A DNA stretch of 64,000 bases from Mycobacterium sp. DL (GCF_039729195.1 NZ_CP155796.1:5394001-5458000), one strand, 5' to 3'. Shown: positions 43,849-52,191, counted from the stretch's first letter. A program made the numbers and translations. Notes: generated from the letters alone by a model not told the origin.

Positions 43849-43878
43849 CAAGTACTTGATGATAATGACAAGTACTTG
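43849..43878. promoter_or_regulatory. Two CAAGTACTTG palindromes with a GATAAT -10-like box
   Basis: The 15-base block TGACAAGTACTTGAT is repeated twice with a 20-bp period; the palindromic cores are 43849-43858 and 43869-43878. GATAAT at 43861-43866 lies between them and could be the -10 element for the reductase gene starting at 43893. CAAG-N2-CTTG is also the core I recall for the KstR2 regulator of steroid ring degradation, so that protein is an alternative to the neighbouring MarR. Confidence 0.7.
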
Positions 43879-43892
43879 ATATCATTGCCGGG

Positions 43893-44927
43893 ATGGCCGA
43901 GGAGAGCACCACCGACGGATTCGCACCGCTGCGCGTCAAGCGCGTCGTGCGGGAGACCTCCGACGCGGTGTCACTGGTGCTGGATGTGCCCGAGCACTGC
44001 TCGAACCAATTCCGCTACAAGGCCGGTCAGTTCCTCACCGTGCGGGTCACCGTCGACGGCAGGGACCTGCGCCGCTGCTACTCGATGTCGTCGGCTCCGG
44101 TCGAGGACGAGCTGCGGATCACCGTCAAACGAGATCCCGGCGGCGTGGTGTCGAACTGGCTCAATGACTCCGCCGCTGCGGGTACTGAGCTGCAAGCCGC
44201 CCCGCCGGACGGCAAGTTCGTCCTCCGGGAGTGCGATTCGGCCGCGGCCGATCTGGTCGCGTTCGCGGGCGGCAGCGGGATCACGCCGATCATGTCGCTC
44301 GTCCGTACGGCGTTGGCCGATTCGTCGCGACGCGTCAGGCTCTTCTACGCCAACCGTGCTCGCGACTCGGTCATCTTCTCCGAGCAGTTGGCCCGCCTCG
44401 CCGATGCCAACGCCGACCGGTTGGTCGTCGAGCATCACTACGACGAGGACGGCGGCGTCGTGACACCGGCGGCCGTCGCACAGTTCGCCGCGGGTGCGGC
44501 GGACGCGGACTTCTACATCTGTGGGCCCGCGCCGTTCATGGCGACGGTGGAAAGTGCATTGCAGTCGGCCGATGTCCCCAAGGAGCGGCTCCACCTCGAG
44601 CGCTTCACCGTGGCCGAGGTCGCGCCGGAGGTGCTCCTCGACGCCGCGGACGCCACCGAAGAAGTCGTCATCGAGCTCGATCGTCATGTGACGACGGCGA
44701 GCTACCGCCAGGGCGACACGTTGCTGCAGACCGCACGGATGTCCGGGCTGCGCGCCCCGTCGTCGTGCGAAACCGGTTCGTGTGGAACGTGTATGGCGCG
44801 TGTGGTCGAAGGCACTGCGCGCATGCTGAACAACGATGCGCTGGAGGACGACGAGGTCGAGGAAGGCTGGGTGCTGACCTGTCAGACGCTGCCCACCAGC
44901 CGCAGGGTCCGTGTGGTCTATGAGTAG
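43893..44927 (+). CDS. FAD/NAD(P)H-dependent oxygenase reductase with C-terminal [2Fe-2S] domain (KshB-like)
   Basis: A 344-residue reductase. The FAD domain has RRCYSMSSAP, the nucleotide domain AFAGGSGITPIMSL and YICGPAPFM, and the C-terminal plant-type ferredoxin domain carries C292-x4-C297-x2-C300-x29-C330. This layout is that of the reductase component of 3-ketosteroid 9-alpha-hydroxylase and similar Rieske systems. As the only such reductase in the window and set between modules B and C, it probably serves several of the Rieske proteins. Confidence 0.94.
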   Translation: MAEESTTDGFAPLRVKRVVRETSDAVSLVLDVPEHCSNQFRYKAGQFLTVRVTVDGRDLRRCYSMSSAPVEDELRITVKRDPGGVVSNWLNDSAAAGTELQAAPPDGKFVLRECDSAAADLVAFAGGSGITPIMSLVRTALADSSRRVRLFYANRARDSVIFSEQLARLADANADRLVVEHHYDEDGGVVTPAAVAQFAAGAADADFYICGPAPFMATVESALQSADVPKERLHLERFTVAEVAPEVLLDAADATEEVVIELDRHVTTASYRQGDTLLQTARMSGLRAPSSCETGSCGTCMARVVEGTARMLNNDALEDDEVEEGWVLTCQTLPTSRRVRVVYE

Positions 44928-44954
44928 GAGCTCGAGGGTGATGGAGTGCAGCAG

Positions 44955-45698
44955 ATGAGCCGCGTCGCGGTGGTGACCGGCGGTGCTTCCGGCATGGGTG
45001 AGTCGAGCTGCCACGAGCTCGCCCGACGGGGGCACAAGGTCGCGGTCCTGGATCTCAACGGTGCAGCGGCACAACGGGTGGCAGAGGAGTTGCGTGCCGA
45101 CGGTGCGGCCGCGCTCGGAGTCGCAGCCGACGTGACCGACAGGGCTGCGGTCGAGGATGCGTTCGCCAAGGTGCGCACCGAGCTGGGGCCGGTGCACATC
45201 CTGGTGACCAGTGCCGGACTGGTGGACTTCGCGCCGTTCGTCGACATCTCGCCGCAGACCTGGCAGCGGCTCATCGACGTCAACCTCAACGGGACATTCC
45301 ACTGCGCGCAGGTCGCGGTGCCCGACATGCTGGAAGCCGGGTGGGGCCGCATCGTGATGATCTCGTCGTCGAGCGCGCAACGCGGCTCGCCGGGGATGGC
45401 GCACTACGCGGCCTCCAAAGGTGCGCTGATCTCGCTGACAAAATCCCTTGCCCGGGAGTACGGCCCGGTGGGCATCACGGTCAACAACATCCCACCGTCG
45501 GGCATCGAGACGCCGATGCAGCACCAGTCCCAGGCCGAAGGGCATCTACCGCCCAACGAGCAGATGGCTGCCAGCATCCCGGTCGGTCATCTCGGCACCG
45601 GCGAGGACATCGCCGCCGCGGTCGGGTTCCTGTGCTCCGAGGAGGCGGGCTTCATCACCGGTCAGACCCTCGGCGTCAACGGCGGATCGGTGATGTGA
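44955..45698 (+). CDS. Short-chain dehydrogenase/reductase
   Basis: A 247-residue classical SDR with TGGASGMG (8-15), the S137-S140 serine run, Y151 and K155 (YAASKGAL). ATG 44955 is preferred because GGAG lies about eight bases before it; a GTG at 44946 is in frame. It precedes Rieske C and may dehydrogenate a cis-diol or hydroxylated product of that enzyme. Confidence 0.91.
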   Translation: MSRVAVVTGGASGMGESSCHELARRGHKVAVLDLNGAAAQRVAEELRADGAAALGVAADVTDRAAVEDAFAKVRTELGPVHILVTSAGLVDFAPFVDISPQTWQRLIDVNLNGTFHCAQVAVPDMLEAGWGRIVMISSSSAQRGSPGMAHYAASKGALISLTKSLAREYGPVGITVNNIPPSGIETPMQHQSQAEGHLPPNEQMAASIPVGHLGTGEDIAAAVGFLCSEEAGFITGQTLGVNGGSVM

Positions 45699-45754
45699 CG
45701 TGAAACGCGCAGACGTCAGCCGAACGGAAAGCTCACGACGACAGGGAGGTTCAC

Positions 45755-47026
45755 ATGGCTCGGTGGCCTAAGCCGCAAGAGGGCAGCTGGACGCAACACT
45801 ATCCCGAGCTCGGGACGGGGCCGGTGTCGTTCCGCGACTCGACGTCGGAGGAATTCTACGAGCTCGAGCGCGAGGCGATCTTCAAACGCGCGTGGCTCAA
45901 CGTCGCTCGTGCCGAGGAGCTCCCGCGCGTCGGGAGCTACCTGACGAAAGAGATCGAGGTGGCGAACACGTCGGTCATCGTCGTCAAGGGCCGCGACGAG
46001 CAGATCCGCGCCTTCCACAACATCTGTCGCCACCGCGGAAACAAACTGGTCTGGAACGACTTTCCGAGTGAAGAGGTCAAAGGCACCTGTCGCCAGTTCA
46101 CCTGCAAGTACCACGGGTGGCGTTACGGCCTCGACGGCGAACTGAAGTTCGTTCAGCAGGCAGGGGAGTTCTTCGATCTCGACGAGCGGCAGTACGGGTT
46201 GAGCCCGGTGCACTGCGACGTCTGGAACGGCTTCGTCTTCATCAACCTCGACAGGGAGCCGCGCCAGAGCCTGCGCGAGTTCCTCGGGCCGATGATCACC
46301 GCGCTGGACGACTATCCGTTCGAGAAGATGACGGAGCGTTACGATTTCGTCGCGCACAACAACAGCAACTGGAAGATCTTCGCCGACGCGTTCCAGGAGT
46401 ACTACCACGTGCCGTCGCTGCACTCGCAGCAGGTGCCGACCGAGGTGCGCCAGCCCAACGCGACCTTCGAGTGCGGGCACTTCCAGATCGACGGGCCGCA
46501 CCGCCTGGTGTCCACCGCGGGCACCCGGCGCTGGTTGCTCGCCCCTGAATTCATGTACCCGGTCGAACGGGCAACGCAGAGTGGACTCGTCGGGCCGTGG
46601 CGCACCCCGGAAACTCACCAGTCGGCGGGGTTGAACCCGGGCAACATCGAGCCGTGGGGGATCACCAACTTCCAGATCTTCCCGAATCTGGAGATCCTGA
46701 TCTATCACGGTTGGTACCTGCTGTACCGGTACTGGCCGACGTCGCACAACACGCACAAGTTCGAGGCGTACAACGCCTTTCATCCCGCGACCACGGTGCG
46801 GGAACGCGTCGAGCACGAGGTCGCCTCGGTGGTGCTCAAGGAGTTCGCGCTGCAGGACGCCGGCATGCTGGGCGGCACCCAGGCCGCACTGGAGTACGGC
46901 CTGGACGAGCCGATAGTCGACGACTTCCCGCTCAACGACCAGGAGATCCTCGTCCGCCACCTGCACAAGGTGGCCGTCGACTGGGTCCAGGAGTACAAGA
47001 CCGAGCATCGCCCGGTGGGGGTGTGA
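45755..47026 (+). CDS. Rieske non-heme iron oxygenase, catalytic subunit (C)
   Basis: A 423-residue alpha-type subunit, nearest to Rieske B. Cluster ligands are C91-x-H93 and C117-x2-H120, iron ligands H218 and H223 (DAFQEYYHVPSLH). It is followed two bases later by the small partner gene. Module C continues with a TauD-like dioxygenase, CMD protein, P450, ferredoxin and DUF1330 protein, so it couples Rieske, alpha-ketoglutarate and P450 chemistry in one transcript. Confidence 0.94.
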   Translation: MARWPKPQEGSWTQHYPELGTGPVSFRDSTSEEFYELEREAIFKRAWLNVARAEELPRVGSYLTKEIEVANTSVIVVKGRDEQIRAFHNICRHRGNKLVWNDFPSEEVKGTCRQFTCKYHGWRYGLDGELKFVQQAGEFFDLDERQYGLSPVHCDVWNGFVFINLDREPRQSLREFLGPMITALDDYPFEKMTERYDFVAHNNSNWKIFADAFQEYYHVPSLHSQQVPTEVRQPNATFECGHFQIDGPHRLVSTAGTRRWLLAPEFMYPVERATQSGLVGPWRTPETHQSAGLNPGNIEPWGITNFQIFPNLEILIYHGWYLLYRYWPTSHNTHKFEAYNAFHPATTVRERVEHEVASVVLKEFALQDAGMLGGTQAALEYGLDEPIVDDFPLNDQEILVRHLHKVAVDWVQEYKTEHRPVGV

Positions 47027-47028
47027 CC

Positions 47029-47364
47029 GTGTCAGGCAAGCGACTGCCCACCACGTTCGCCGAACTGGAACCGTTCGCCGACAAGTGGTGCCTGGCAACA
47101 GAACCCGAGCGGTGGGAGACCCGGCTCAACACACCGATGCCGGAGATCCACCAGTTCTACGACACGTTCTCGCCTCGCTTCGAGGAGGCGATCGACTACT
47201 GCGACAAGTTCGGCCTCGACGATCTTCCCGACGACGTGCTGAACCTGTTGCACCTGATCTACTCGATGATCATGGTGTCGATGGCCGTCGAGGTCTTCGG
47301 TACGCAGAAGCCCGCCGACTCCGCCGATGCCGTCATCGACCGCGTCAGTGCGCCGGTCCCGTGA
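47029..47364 (+). CDS. Rieske-linked small partner protein (unknown family), copy C
   Basis: A 111-residue homologue of copies A and B starting at GTG 47029. Shared segments are FAELEPFADKWCLATEPER, YDTFSPRFEEAIDYCDKFGL and LPDDVLNLLHLIYSMIMVS. The WCL motif carries one extra residue (DKWCL), and the VWKQP segment of the other two is replaced by VFGTQ. It has the same place after the Rieske gene in all three modules although the downstream genes differ, so the link is to the oxygenase itself. Confidence 0.84.
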   Translation: MSGKRLPTTFAELEPFADKWCLATEPERWETRLNTPMPEIHQFYDTFSPRFEEAIDYCDKFGLDDLPDDVLNLLHLIYSMIMVSMAVEVFGTQKPADSADAVIDRVSAPVP

Positions 47365-47402
47365 TCTCCCCTTCGACCAACACAATCGGGAAAGGACGGG
47401 CG

Positions 47403-48248
47403 ATGAGCCTGCTGACGATCAACAAACTGACCGAATCGGTCGGCGCCGAAGTGGTCGGCGTCGACCCGGACCGCCTCGTGAGCGACGACTCGCTCGCCGA
47501 CGCCGTTCTCGACGCGCTCGAACGCAACGGGGTCCTGGTCTTCCCCGACCTGGGCCTCGATCCCGAGGCGCAGGTGGCGTTCTGCACACGACTCGGCGAG
47601 GTGGACCACTCCTCGGACGGGCACCACCCGGTCGCGGGTATTTACCCGATCACCCTCGACAAGTCGAAGAACGCGTCCGCGGCCTATCTGCGGGCCACGT
47701 TCGACTGGCATATCGACGGTTGCACGCCCACCGGCGACGAGTGCCCGCAGAAGGCCACCGTGCTGTCCGCCGTTCAGGTGGCCGAACGGGGCGGCGAGAC
47801 CGAGTTCGCCAATTCCTATGCCGCCTTTGAGGCGTTCAGCGAGGAGGAGAAGCACAGGTTCCAAGGGCTTCGCGTCGTGCATTCGCTGGAGGCGTCGCAG
47901 AGTCGGGTCAACCCGAATCCGTCGCCGGAGGAACTCGCGCGCTGGCGGTCTCGGCCGACACACGAACATCCGCTGGTGTGGACGCACCGCAGCGGCCGCA
48001 AGTCGCTGGTCCTCGGGGCCTCGGCGCACTACGTCGTCGGGATGGATCGCGACGAGGGACAGGCGCTGCTGGCCGAGCTGCTCGATCGCGCCACCCGACC
48101 GCATCTGGTGTACAGCCACCGGTGGTCGGTCGGGGACACCGTGATCTGGGACAACAACGGTGTCCTGCACCGGGCGGCGCCTTATGATCCCGATTCGCCG
48201 CGGGAGATGTTGCGTACCACTGTGCTCGGCGACGAACCGATCCAATGA
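47403..48248 (+). CDS. TauD/TfdA family Fe(II)/alpha-ketoglutarate dioxygenase
   Basis: A 281-residue dioxygenase with the iron-binding facial triad H103-x-D105 (DWHIDGC) and distal H256 (GVLHRAAPYD), and the alpha-ketoglutarate arginine in PREMLRTTV. It resembles TauD/TfdA enzymes that hydroxylate next to a leaving group or hydroxylate unactivated carbons. ATG 47403 follows AAAGGACGGGCG. The end overlaps the CMD gene by four bases. Confidence 0.92.
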   Translation: MSLLTINKLTESVGAEVVGVDPDRLVSDDSLADAVLDALERNGVLVFPDLGLDPEAQVAFCTRLGEVDHSSDGHHPVAGIYPITLDKSKNASAAYLRATFDWHIDGCTPTGDECPQKATVLSAVQVAERGGETEFANSYAAFEAFSEEEKHRFQGLRVVHSLEASQSRVNPNPSPEELARWRSRPTHEHPLVWTHRSGRKSLVLGASAHYVVGMDRDEGQALLAELLDRATRPHLVYSHRWSVGDTVIWDNNGVLHRAAPYDPDSPREMLRTTVLGDEPIQ

Positions 48249-48790
48249 CGATGACGTTCACCCCCCGCCTGGAGCCACTGCCCGCCGACGACTGGGACGA
48301 CGACGTCCGTGACGCGGTGCGCCCGTTGCTGCCCGTCGCGCGGGCCAACCCCCGCGACGCCGGCAACGTGGTGAGCACTCTGGTCCGCAATCCGGGGCTC
48401 ACGCGCGCGTACCTCGAGTTCAATGCCCATCTGCTGCTGCGCTCGACGGTGTCCTCCCGGGTGCGCGAGGTGGCGGTGCTGCGTGCGGTGCACCTACGCC
48501 GGTCGCAGTATCTCTGGGACCACCACGTGCCCATCGCCGAGCGGGCCGGCCTCACACCTGAGGAGATCGAGGCCGTCCGCGGCGGTGAGGTCACCGATCC
48601 GGTCGACGGGCTCGTCGTGCACCTCGTCGACGAAATCGACGATTCCAGCACGCTCACCGACGCCACATGGTCGCAGCTGCAGCAGCATTTCGACGAGCAA
48701 CAGATCCTGGATCTGCTGTTCACGGTCGGTTGCTATCAACTGCTGGCCGTCACGGTGAACGTCCTGGGCGTCCAGCCGGAAGGGCACTGA
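48245..48790 (+). CDS. Carboxymuconolactone decarboxylase (AhpD-like) family protein, copy C
   Basis: A 181-residue paralogue of the module A protein at 6893-7441: LEPLPADDWDDDVRDAVRPL, DAGNVVSTLVRNPGLTRAYL and VREVAVLRAVHLRRSQYLWD align throughout. The AhpD CxxC is missing. It is translationally coupled to the TauD-like gene (ATGA). A CMD paralogue recurs in modules A and C but not in B. Confidence 0.82.
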   Translation: MTMTFTPRLEPLPADDWDDDVRDAVRPLLPVARANPRDAGNVVSTLVRNPGLTRAYLEFNAHLLLRSTVSSRVREVAVLRAVHLRRSQYLWDHHVPIAERAGLTPEEIEAVRGGEVTDPVDGLVVHLVDEIDDSSTLTDATWSQLQQHFDEQQILDLLFTVGCYQLLAVTVNVLGVQPEGH

Positions 48791-48844
48791 GGCCGGTCTT
48801 CGTTGACGGCACGCAGCCAGTGTGAAAACCTGATACCCAGGAAT

Positions 48845-48859
48845 GAGAATCACGTTCTC
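48845..48859. promoter_or_regulatory. Operator-like palindrome, copy 3 of GAGAAT-N3-RTTCTC
   Basis: GAGAATCACGTTCTC, 31 bases before the P450 start at 48890. It indicates a separate promoter for the P450-ferredoxin-DUF1330 genes under the same regulator as copies 1, 2 and 4. Confidence 0.75.
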
Positions 48860-48889
48860 GTGACGAGAGATCGTCGGAGCGGAGCAGGC

Positions 48890-50173
48890 ATGGCGGAAGA
48901 CCTCACCACAGTCGACTTTTTCAGAGACAGTCGGCTGACGGACGACCCGTACACGTTCTACGAGGCACTGCGGAACAAGTGCCCGGTCAGCCGGGAGGAC
49001 CATTACGGCGTCACGATGGTCACCGGCTGGCAGGAGGCCGTCGACATCTACAACGACTCGGAGACCTTCTCGTCGTGCATCTCGGTGACCGGGCCGTTCC
49101 CCGGCTTTCCCGTATCTCTGGAGGGCAGGGAGAACGACGACCTGACCGACCTGATCGTCGAGCACCGCGATGAGATCCCGTTCAGCGACCAGCTGCCGAC
49201 GCTGGATCCGCCGACGCACACCAATCATCGCGCCCTGCTGATGCGGCTGATCACGCCCAAGCGCCTCAAGGAGAACGAGGACGCGATGTGGGGCCTCGCC
49301 GACGACATCCTCGACGACTTCCTGGCGCCGGGTGAAGGCGAGTTCATCAAGGGCTTCGCCGGCCCCTTCACGCTGCGGATCATCGCCGATCTTCTCGGCG
49401 TGCCCGAAGAGGACCGCGCCGACCTCCTCGAGCGGCTCGCCCGCGGCACGCACGGCAGCGCGGTGGGCAATGCCGAGAAGACGATGAACAAGACGCCGCT
49501 GGAGCACCTCTACGAGGTGTTCGCCACCTATGTCGAGGAGCGTCGCGCCGAACCTCGCGACGACGTGCTGACCGGACTGGCGACTGCGACGTTCCCCGAT
49601 GGCACCATGCCCGAGGTCGGCGATGTCGTGCGCGTGGCCACCAATGTCTTCTCCGCCGGACAGGAGACGACGGTGCGGCTGCTCAGCACCGCGCTGAAGG
49701 TGTTGGGGGACCGCCCGGACATCCAGGCCAGACTGCGCGAGGACCGCAGCCTGCTGGGCAACTTCATCGAGGAGTGCCTGCGCATCGAGAGCCCGGTGAA
49801 GGGCGACTTCCGGTTGTCGCGGTGCCCGACGACCGTCGGCGACCAGGCGCTGGGTGCCGGCTCGACGGTGATGGTGATCAACGGCGCCGCGAACCGCGAC
49901 CCGCGCCGCTTCGAGGATCCGGACAGCTTCGACGCCGAGCGCAAGAACGCGCGTCAGCACCTGGCGTTCGGCCGGGGAATCCACAGCTGCCCGGGTGCGC
50001 CGCTGGCCCGCGCGGAGACCCGCGTCGGCCTGGAGCGACTGCTCGACCGGACGACCGACATCCGGATCTCGGAGAGCAAGCACGGCCCGGTGGGCGACAG
50101 GCGTTACCAGTACATCCCGACCTACATCCTGCGCGGGCTGACCGAGCTGCACCTGGAGTTCGACGTCAGATGA
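48890..50173 (+). CDS. Cytochrome P450
   Basis: A 427-residue P450 with I-helix AGQETT (256-261), ExxR E295-R298 and thiolate C367 in AFGRGIHSCPGAPLARAE. The start ATG 48890 follows CGGAGCGGAGCAGG. The next gene, overlapping by four bases, is a [3Fe-4S] ferredoxin, the likely direct electron donor. Confidence 0.95.
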   Translation: MAEDLTTVDFFRDSRLTDDPYTFYEALRNKCPVSREDHYGVTMVTGWQEAVDIYNDSETFSSCISVTGPFPGFPVSLEGRENDDLTDLIVEHRDEIPFSDQLPTLDPPTHTNHRALLMRLITPKRLKENEDAMWGLADDILDDFLAPGEGEFIKGFAGPFTLRIIADLLGVPEEDRADLLERLARGTHGSAVGNAEKTMNKTPLEHLYEVFATYVEERRAEPRDDVLTGLATATFPDGTMPEVGDVVRVATNVFSAGQETTVRLLSTALKVLGDRPDIQARLREDRSLLGNFIEECLRIESPVKGDFRLSRCPTTVGDQALGAGSTVMVINGAANRDPRRFEDPDSFDAERKNARQHLAFGRGIHSCPGAPLARAETRVGLERLLDRTTDIRISESKHGPVGDRRYQYIPTYILRGLTELHLEFDVR

Positions 50174-50361
50174 AGGTCACGGTCGACGAAGACCGCTGCG
50201 CCGGCCACGGAATGTGCCTGACGCTGTGCCCCGAGGTTTTCGAAATGAGTGACGACGGTTGGGCGGTCGCGGACCCCGGCGATGTGCCCCCGGGGCTCGA
50301 GGCTGCCGCCCGCGAGGCCATCGACAACTGTCCCGAGCACGCTATCCGCGAAATCAGTTGA
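50170..50361 (+). CDS. P450-associated [3Fe-4S]-type ferredoxin
   Basis: A 63-residue ferredoxin with C10-x2-H-x2-C16 and C54-P, the mycobacterial CxxHxxC...CP pattern for a [3Fe-4S] cluster. An extra cysteine, C20 in LTLCPEVF, occupies a position that is alanine, isoleucine or similar in most relatives. It is encoded at the end of the P450 gene and presumably serves it. Confidence 0.92.
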   Translation: MKVTVDEDRCAGHGMCLTLCPEVFEMSDDGWAVADPGDVPPGLEAAAREAIDNCPEHAIREIS

Positions 50362-50381
50362 CATACAAGGAGATACGGTAA

Positions 50382-50666
50382 GTGGCCAAAGGTTATGTGA
50401 TCATCACCGAGGACATCAAGGACGCCGCCGGGATGGCCGAGTACGGCAAGCTGGCCAGCCAGACGATGGGCAACGCCAAAGTGCTGGCATTCGGTCCCCC
50501 AGCCGAGACGCTCGAGGGGCAGTGGCACGGCACCCAGACCGTGCTTCTGGAGTTCGAATCCGTCGAGGATGCCAAGCAGTGGTACTACTCCGACGAGTAC
50601 CAGGCAGCTGCCAAGCTGCGTCAGGCGGCCGCTGACTGCAACGGGGTCATCGTCTCCGGCTTCTGA
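50382..50666 (+). CDS. DUF1330 family protein
   Basis: A 94-residue small protein with the DUF1330 pattern: GYVIITEDIKDAAGMAEYGK, GQWHGTQTVLLEFESVEDAK and QWYYSDEYQAAAKLRQAAAD. The fold is a ferredoxin-like dimeric alpha/beta barrel; the function is unknown. GTG 50382 follows AAGGAGATACGG. It is the last gene of module C before a long hairpin. Confidence 0.85.
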   Translation: MAKGYVIITEDIKDAAGMAEYGKLASQTMGNAKVLAFGPPAETLEGQWHGTQTVLLEFESVEDAKQWYYSDEYQAAAKLRQAAADCNGVIVSGF

Positions 50667-50689
50667 GTGGCGGGGGTCCTGCTCCTCGT

Positions 50690-50753
50690 CCGCGGAATAG
50701 CGTTCCTGGTTGTGGTTGCAGGCGAATTCACAGCCAGGAATGCTATTCCGCGG
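50690..50753. repeat. Long hairpin with 20-bp arms (hairpin 2)
   Basis: The arms at 50690-50709 and 50734-50753 pair with a single G-T mismatch, and five more bases pair inside with one mismatch. It lies between converging genes (stop 50666, stop 50761), fitting a bidirectional terminator. Each arm holds a GGAAT-N3-TTCC-type near-palindrome like hairpin 1 at 8991-9051. Confidence 0.8.
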
Positions 50754-50760
50754 GGAAGCC

Positions 50761-51966
50761 CTAGCCGAGGATTCGCACCGGCACGTGCGACCAGCCCGCG
50801 ACGTTCTGCATCGCCACCCGCCGGCAGTCGTCCCACAGCACCTCGTAGCGCGGCATGGTATCGAGCAACCGCTCGAGTGCGATCGCGGTCTCCATGCGTG
50901 CCAGCGCTGCTCCCAGGCAGCTGTGCACGCCGTAACCGAATCCGAGGTTCTGCGCCTCGGTGCGGTCGCGGTCGATGTCGAACGCGTCGGCGTCGCTGAA
51001 CGCCTCCGGATCTCGATGCGCCGAACCGCCGAGCAGGAAGACGGGCTTGCCCTCCGGGATCGTGACTCCGTGCAACTGCACCTCGCGCATCGAACGCCGG
51101 ACGTTGTAATGCACGGGCGGCTCGAAACGCAGGAGCTCCTCCACCGCGGCCGGGATCTTGCTGCGATCGTCGAGCAGCTTCTGCCACTGGTCGGGGAACC
51201 GGGCGAACGTCACCGCGGCGTTGCCAACGAGCTTGGTGACCGTCTCGGCGCCCGCCCCGCCGAGAAGTGTTGCGAACCCAGCGATCTCGAAGTCATCGAG
51301 GGACTCCATCTCGCCGTCCTCGCGCTCGATCTCGGCGGCGACGAGGCGGCTGAACATGTCATCGCGGGGTTCGGCCCGGCGCTCCTGGATCAGGCTGTAG
51401 TACAGGCCCATCGACTCCGCGATCGCCTGCATGCCTTCCTCGGACATGTCGATCTGGCCCGGCTCGCGGTGTAGCGAGGTATCCACCCATTCGCGCACCT
51501 TCTGGCGGTATTCCTCGGGCACTCCGAGCATCTGGGTGATGACCTCGACCGGAAAGAACGCGGAGAAATCCTGCACGACGTCGAAGCGGCTCGTGTCGGC
51601 CCCGTCGAGGTAGCGGTCGATCGTCTCGGTGACCATCGACCGCATCGCCTGAATGGCCCGTGGGGTGAACACCTTGTTGACCAGGCTGCGCATCTGCCGG
51701 TGTTCGGGCGGATCCATCAGGATGATCATCTTCGCGGCCATCGGTTCCTGGGACCGGATGGTCGCGAGATCCAAGCCGTACGCCGACGAGTACGTCGCGA
51801 AGTCCTTGTACGCTGCGGCGACGTCCTCGTGGCGCGACAACGCATAGAAGTCGTGCTCGGCGTTGTAGTACACCGGCGCTTCCTCACGCATCCGCCGGTA
51901 GATCTCCCACGGACCGTTGAAGAACTCCTCGGAAAACGGGTCGAAGACCAGTTCGGTTGCGGTCAT
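50761..51966 (-). CDS. Cytochrome P450
   Basis: A 401-residue P450 starting at ATG 51966, overlapping the ferredoxin stop (ATGA). I-helix GGAGAETVTK, ExxR in EELLRFEPP and the heme loop FGYGVHSCLGAALARME are present. It is clearly a paralogue of the P450 at 52192, sharing FDPFSEEFF/FSPVAADYF-type starts and EAPVYYNAEHDFYALSRHED. The operon P450-ferredoxin-P450 suggests two sequential oxidations fed by one ferredoxin. Confidence 0.95.
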   Translation of the reverse strand: MTATELVFDPFSEEFFNGPWEIYRRMREEAPVYYNAEHDFYALSRHEDVAAAYKDFATYSSAYGLDLATIRSQEPMAAKMIILMDPPEHRQMRSLVNKVFTPRAIQAMRSMVTETIDRYLDGADTSRFDVVQDFSAFFPVEVITQMLGVPEEYRQKVREWVDTSLHREPGQIDMSEEGMQAIAESMGLYYSLIQERRAEPRDDMFSRLVAAEIEREDGEMESLDDFEIAGFATLLGGAGAETVTKLVGNAAVTFARFPDQWQKLLDDRSKIPAAVEELLRFEPPVHYNVRRSMREVQLHGVTIPEGKPVFLLGGSAHRDPEAFSDADAFDIDRDRTEAQNLGFGYGVHSCLGAALARMETAIALERLLDTMPRYEVLWDDCRRVAMQNVAGWSHVPVRILG

Positions 51967-52163
51967 TCGTCTTTGAGGTAGATCGCCTGGCGCGGGCACT
52001 GCCGCACAGCTTCCTTGACCTGCGCCTCGTTTTCGGGCGTCACCTCATCCTGCAGCACATGCAGGTAGTCGTCGTCGTCGAGATCGAACACCTCGGGGAT
52101 GATGCCCATGCAGACCCCGTTGCTCTCGCACAGCCCGAAGTCGACTTCGATCTTCTGAGTCAT
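51963..52163 (-). CDS. P450-associated [3Fe-4S]-type ferredoxin
   Basis: A 66-residue ferredoxin with C12-x2-N-x2-C18 and C56-P (CESNGVC, QCPRQAI), an asparagine at the variable cluster-adjacent position. Between the two P450 genes it probably serves both. ATG 52163 lies 28 bases after the upstream P450 stop. Confidence 0.93.
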   Translation of the reverse strand: MTQKIEVDFGLCESNGVCMGIIPEVFDLDDDDYLHVLQDEVTPENEAQVKEAVRQCPRQAIYLKDE

Positions 52164-52191
52164 CAGCGATCCTGCTTCGCTTCTTGCTGGT

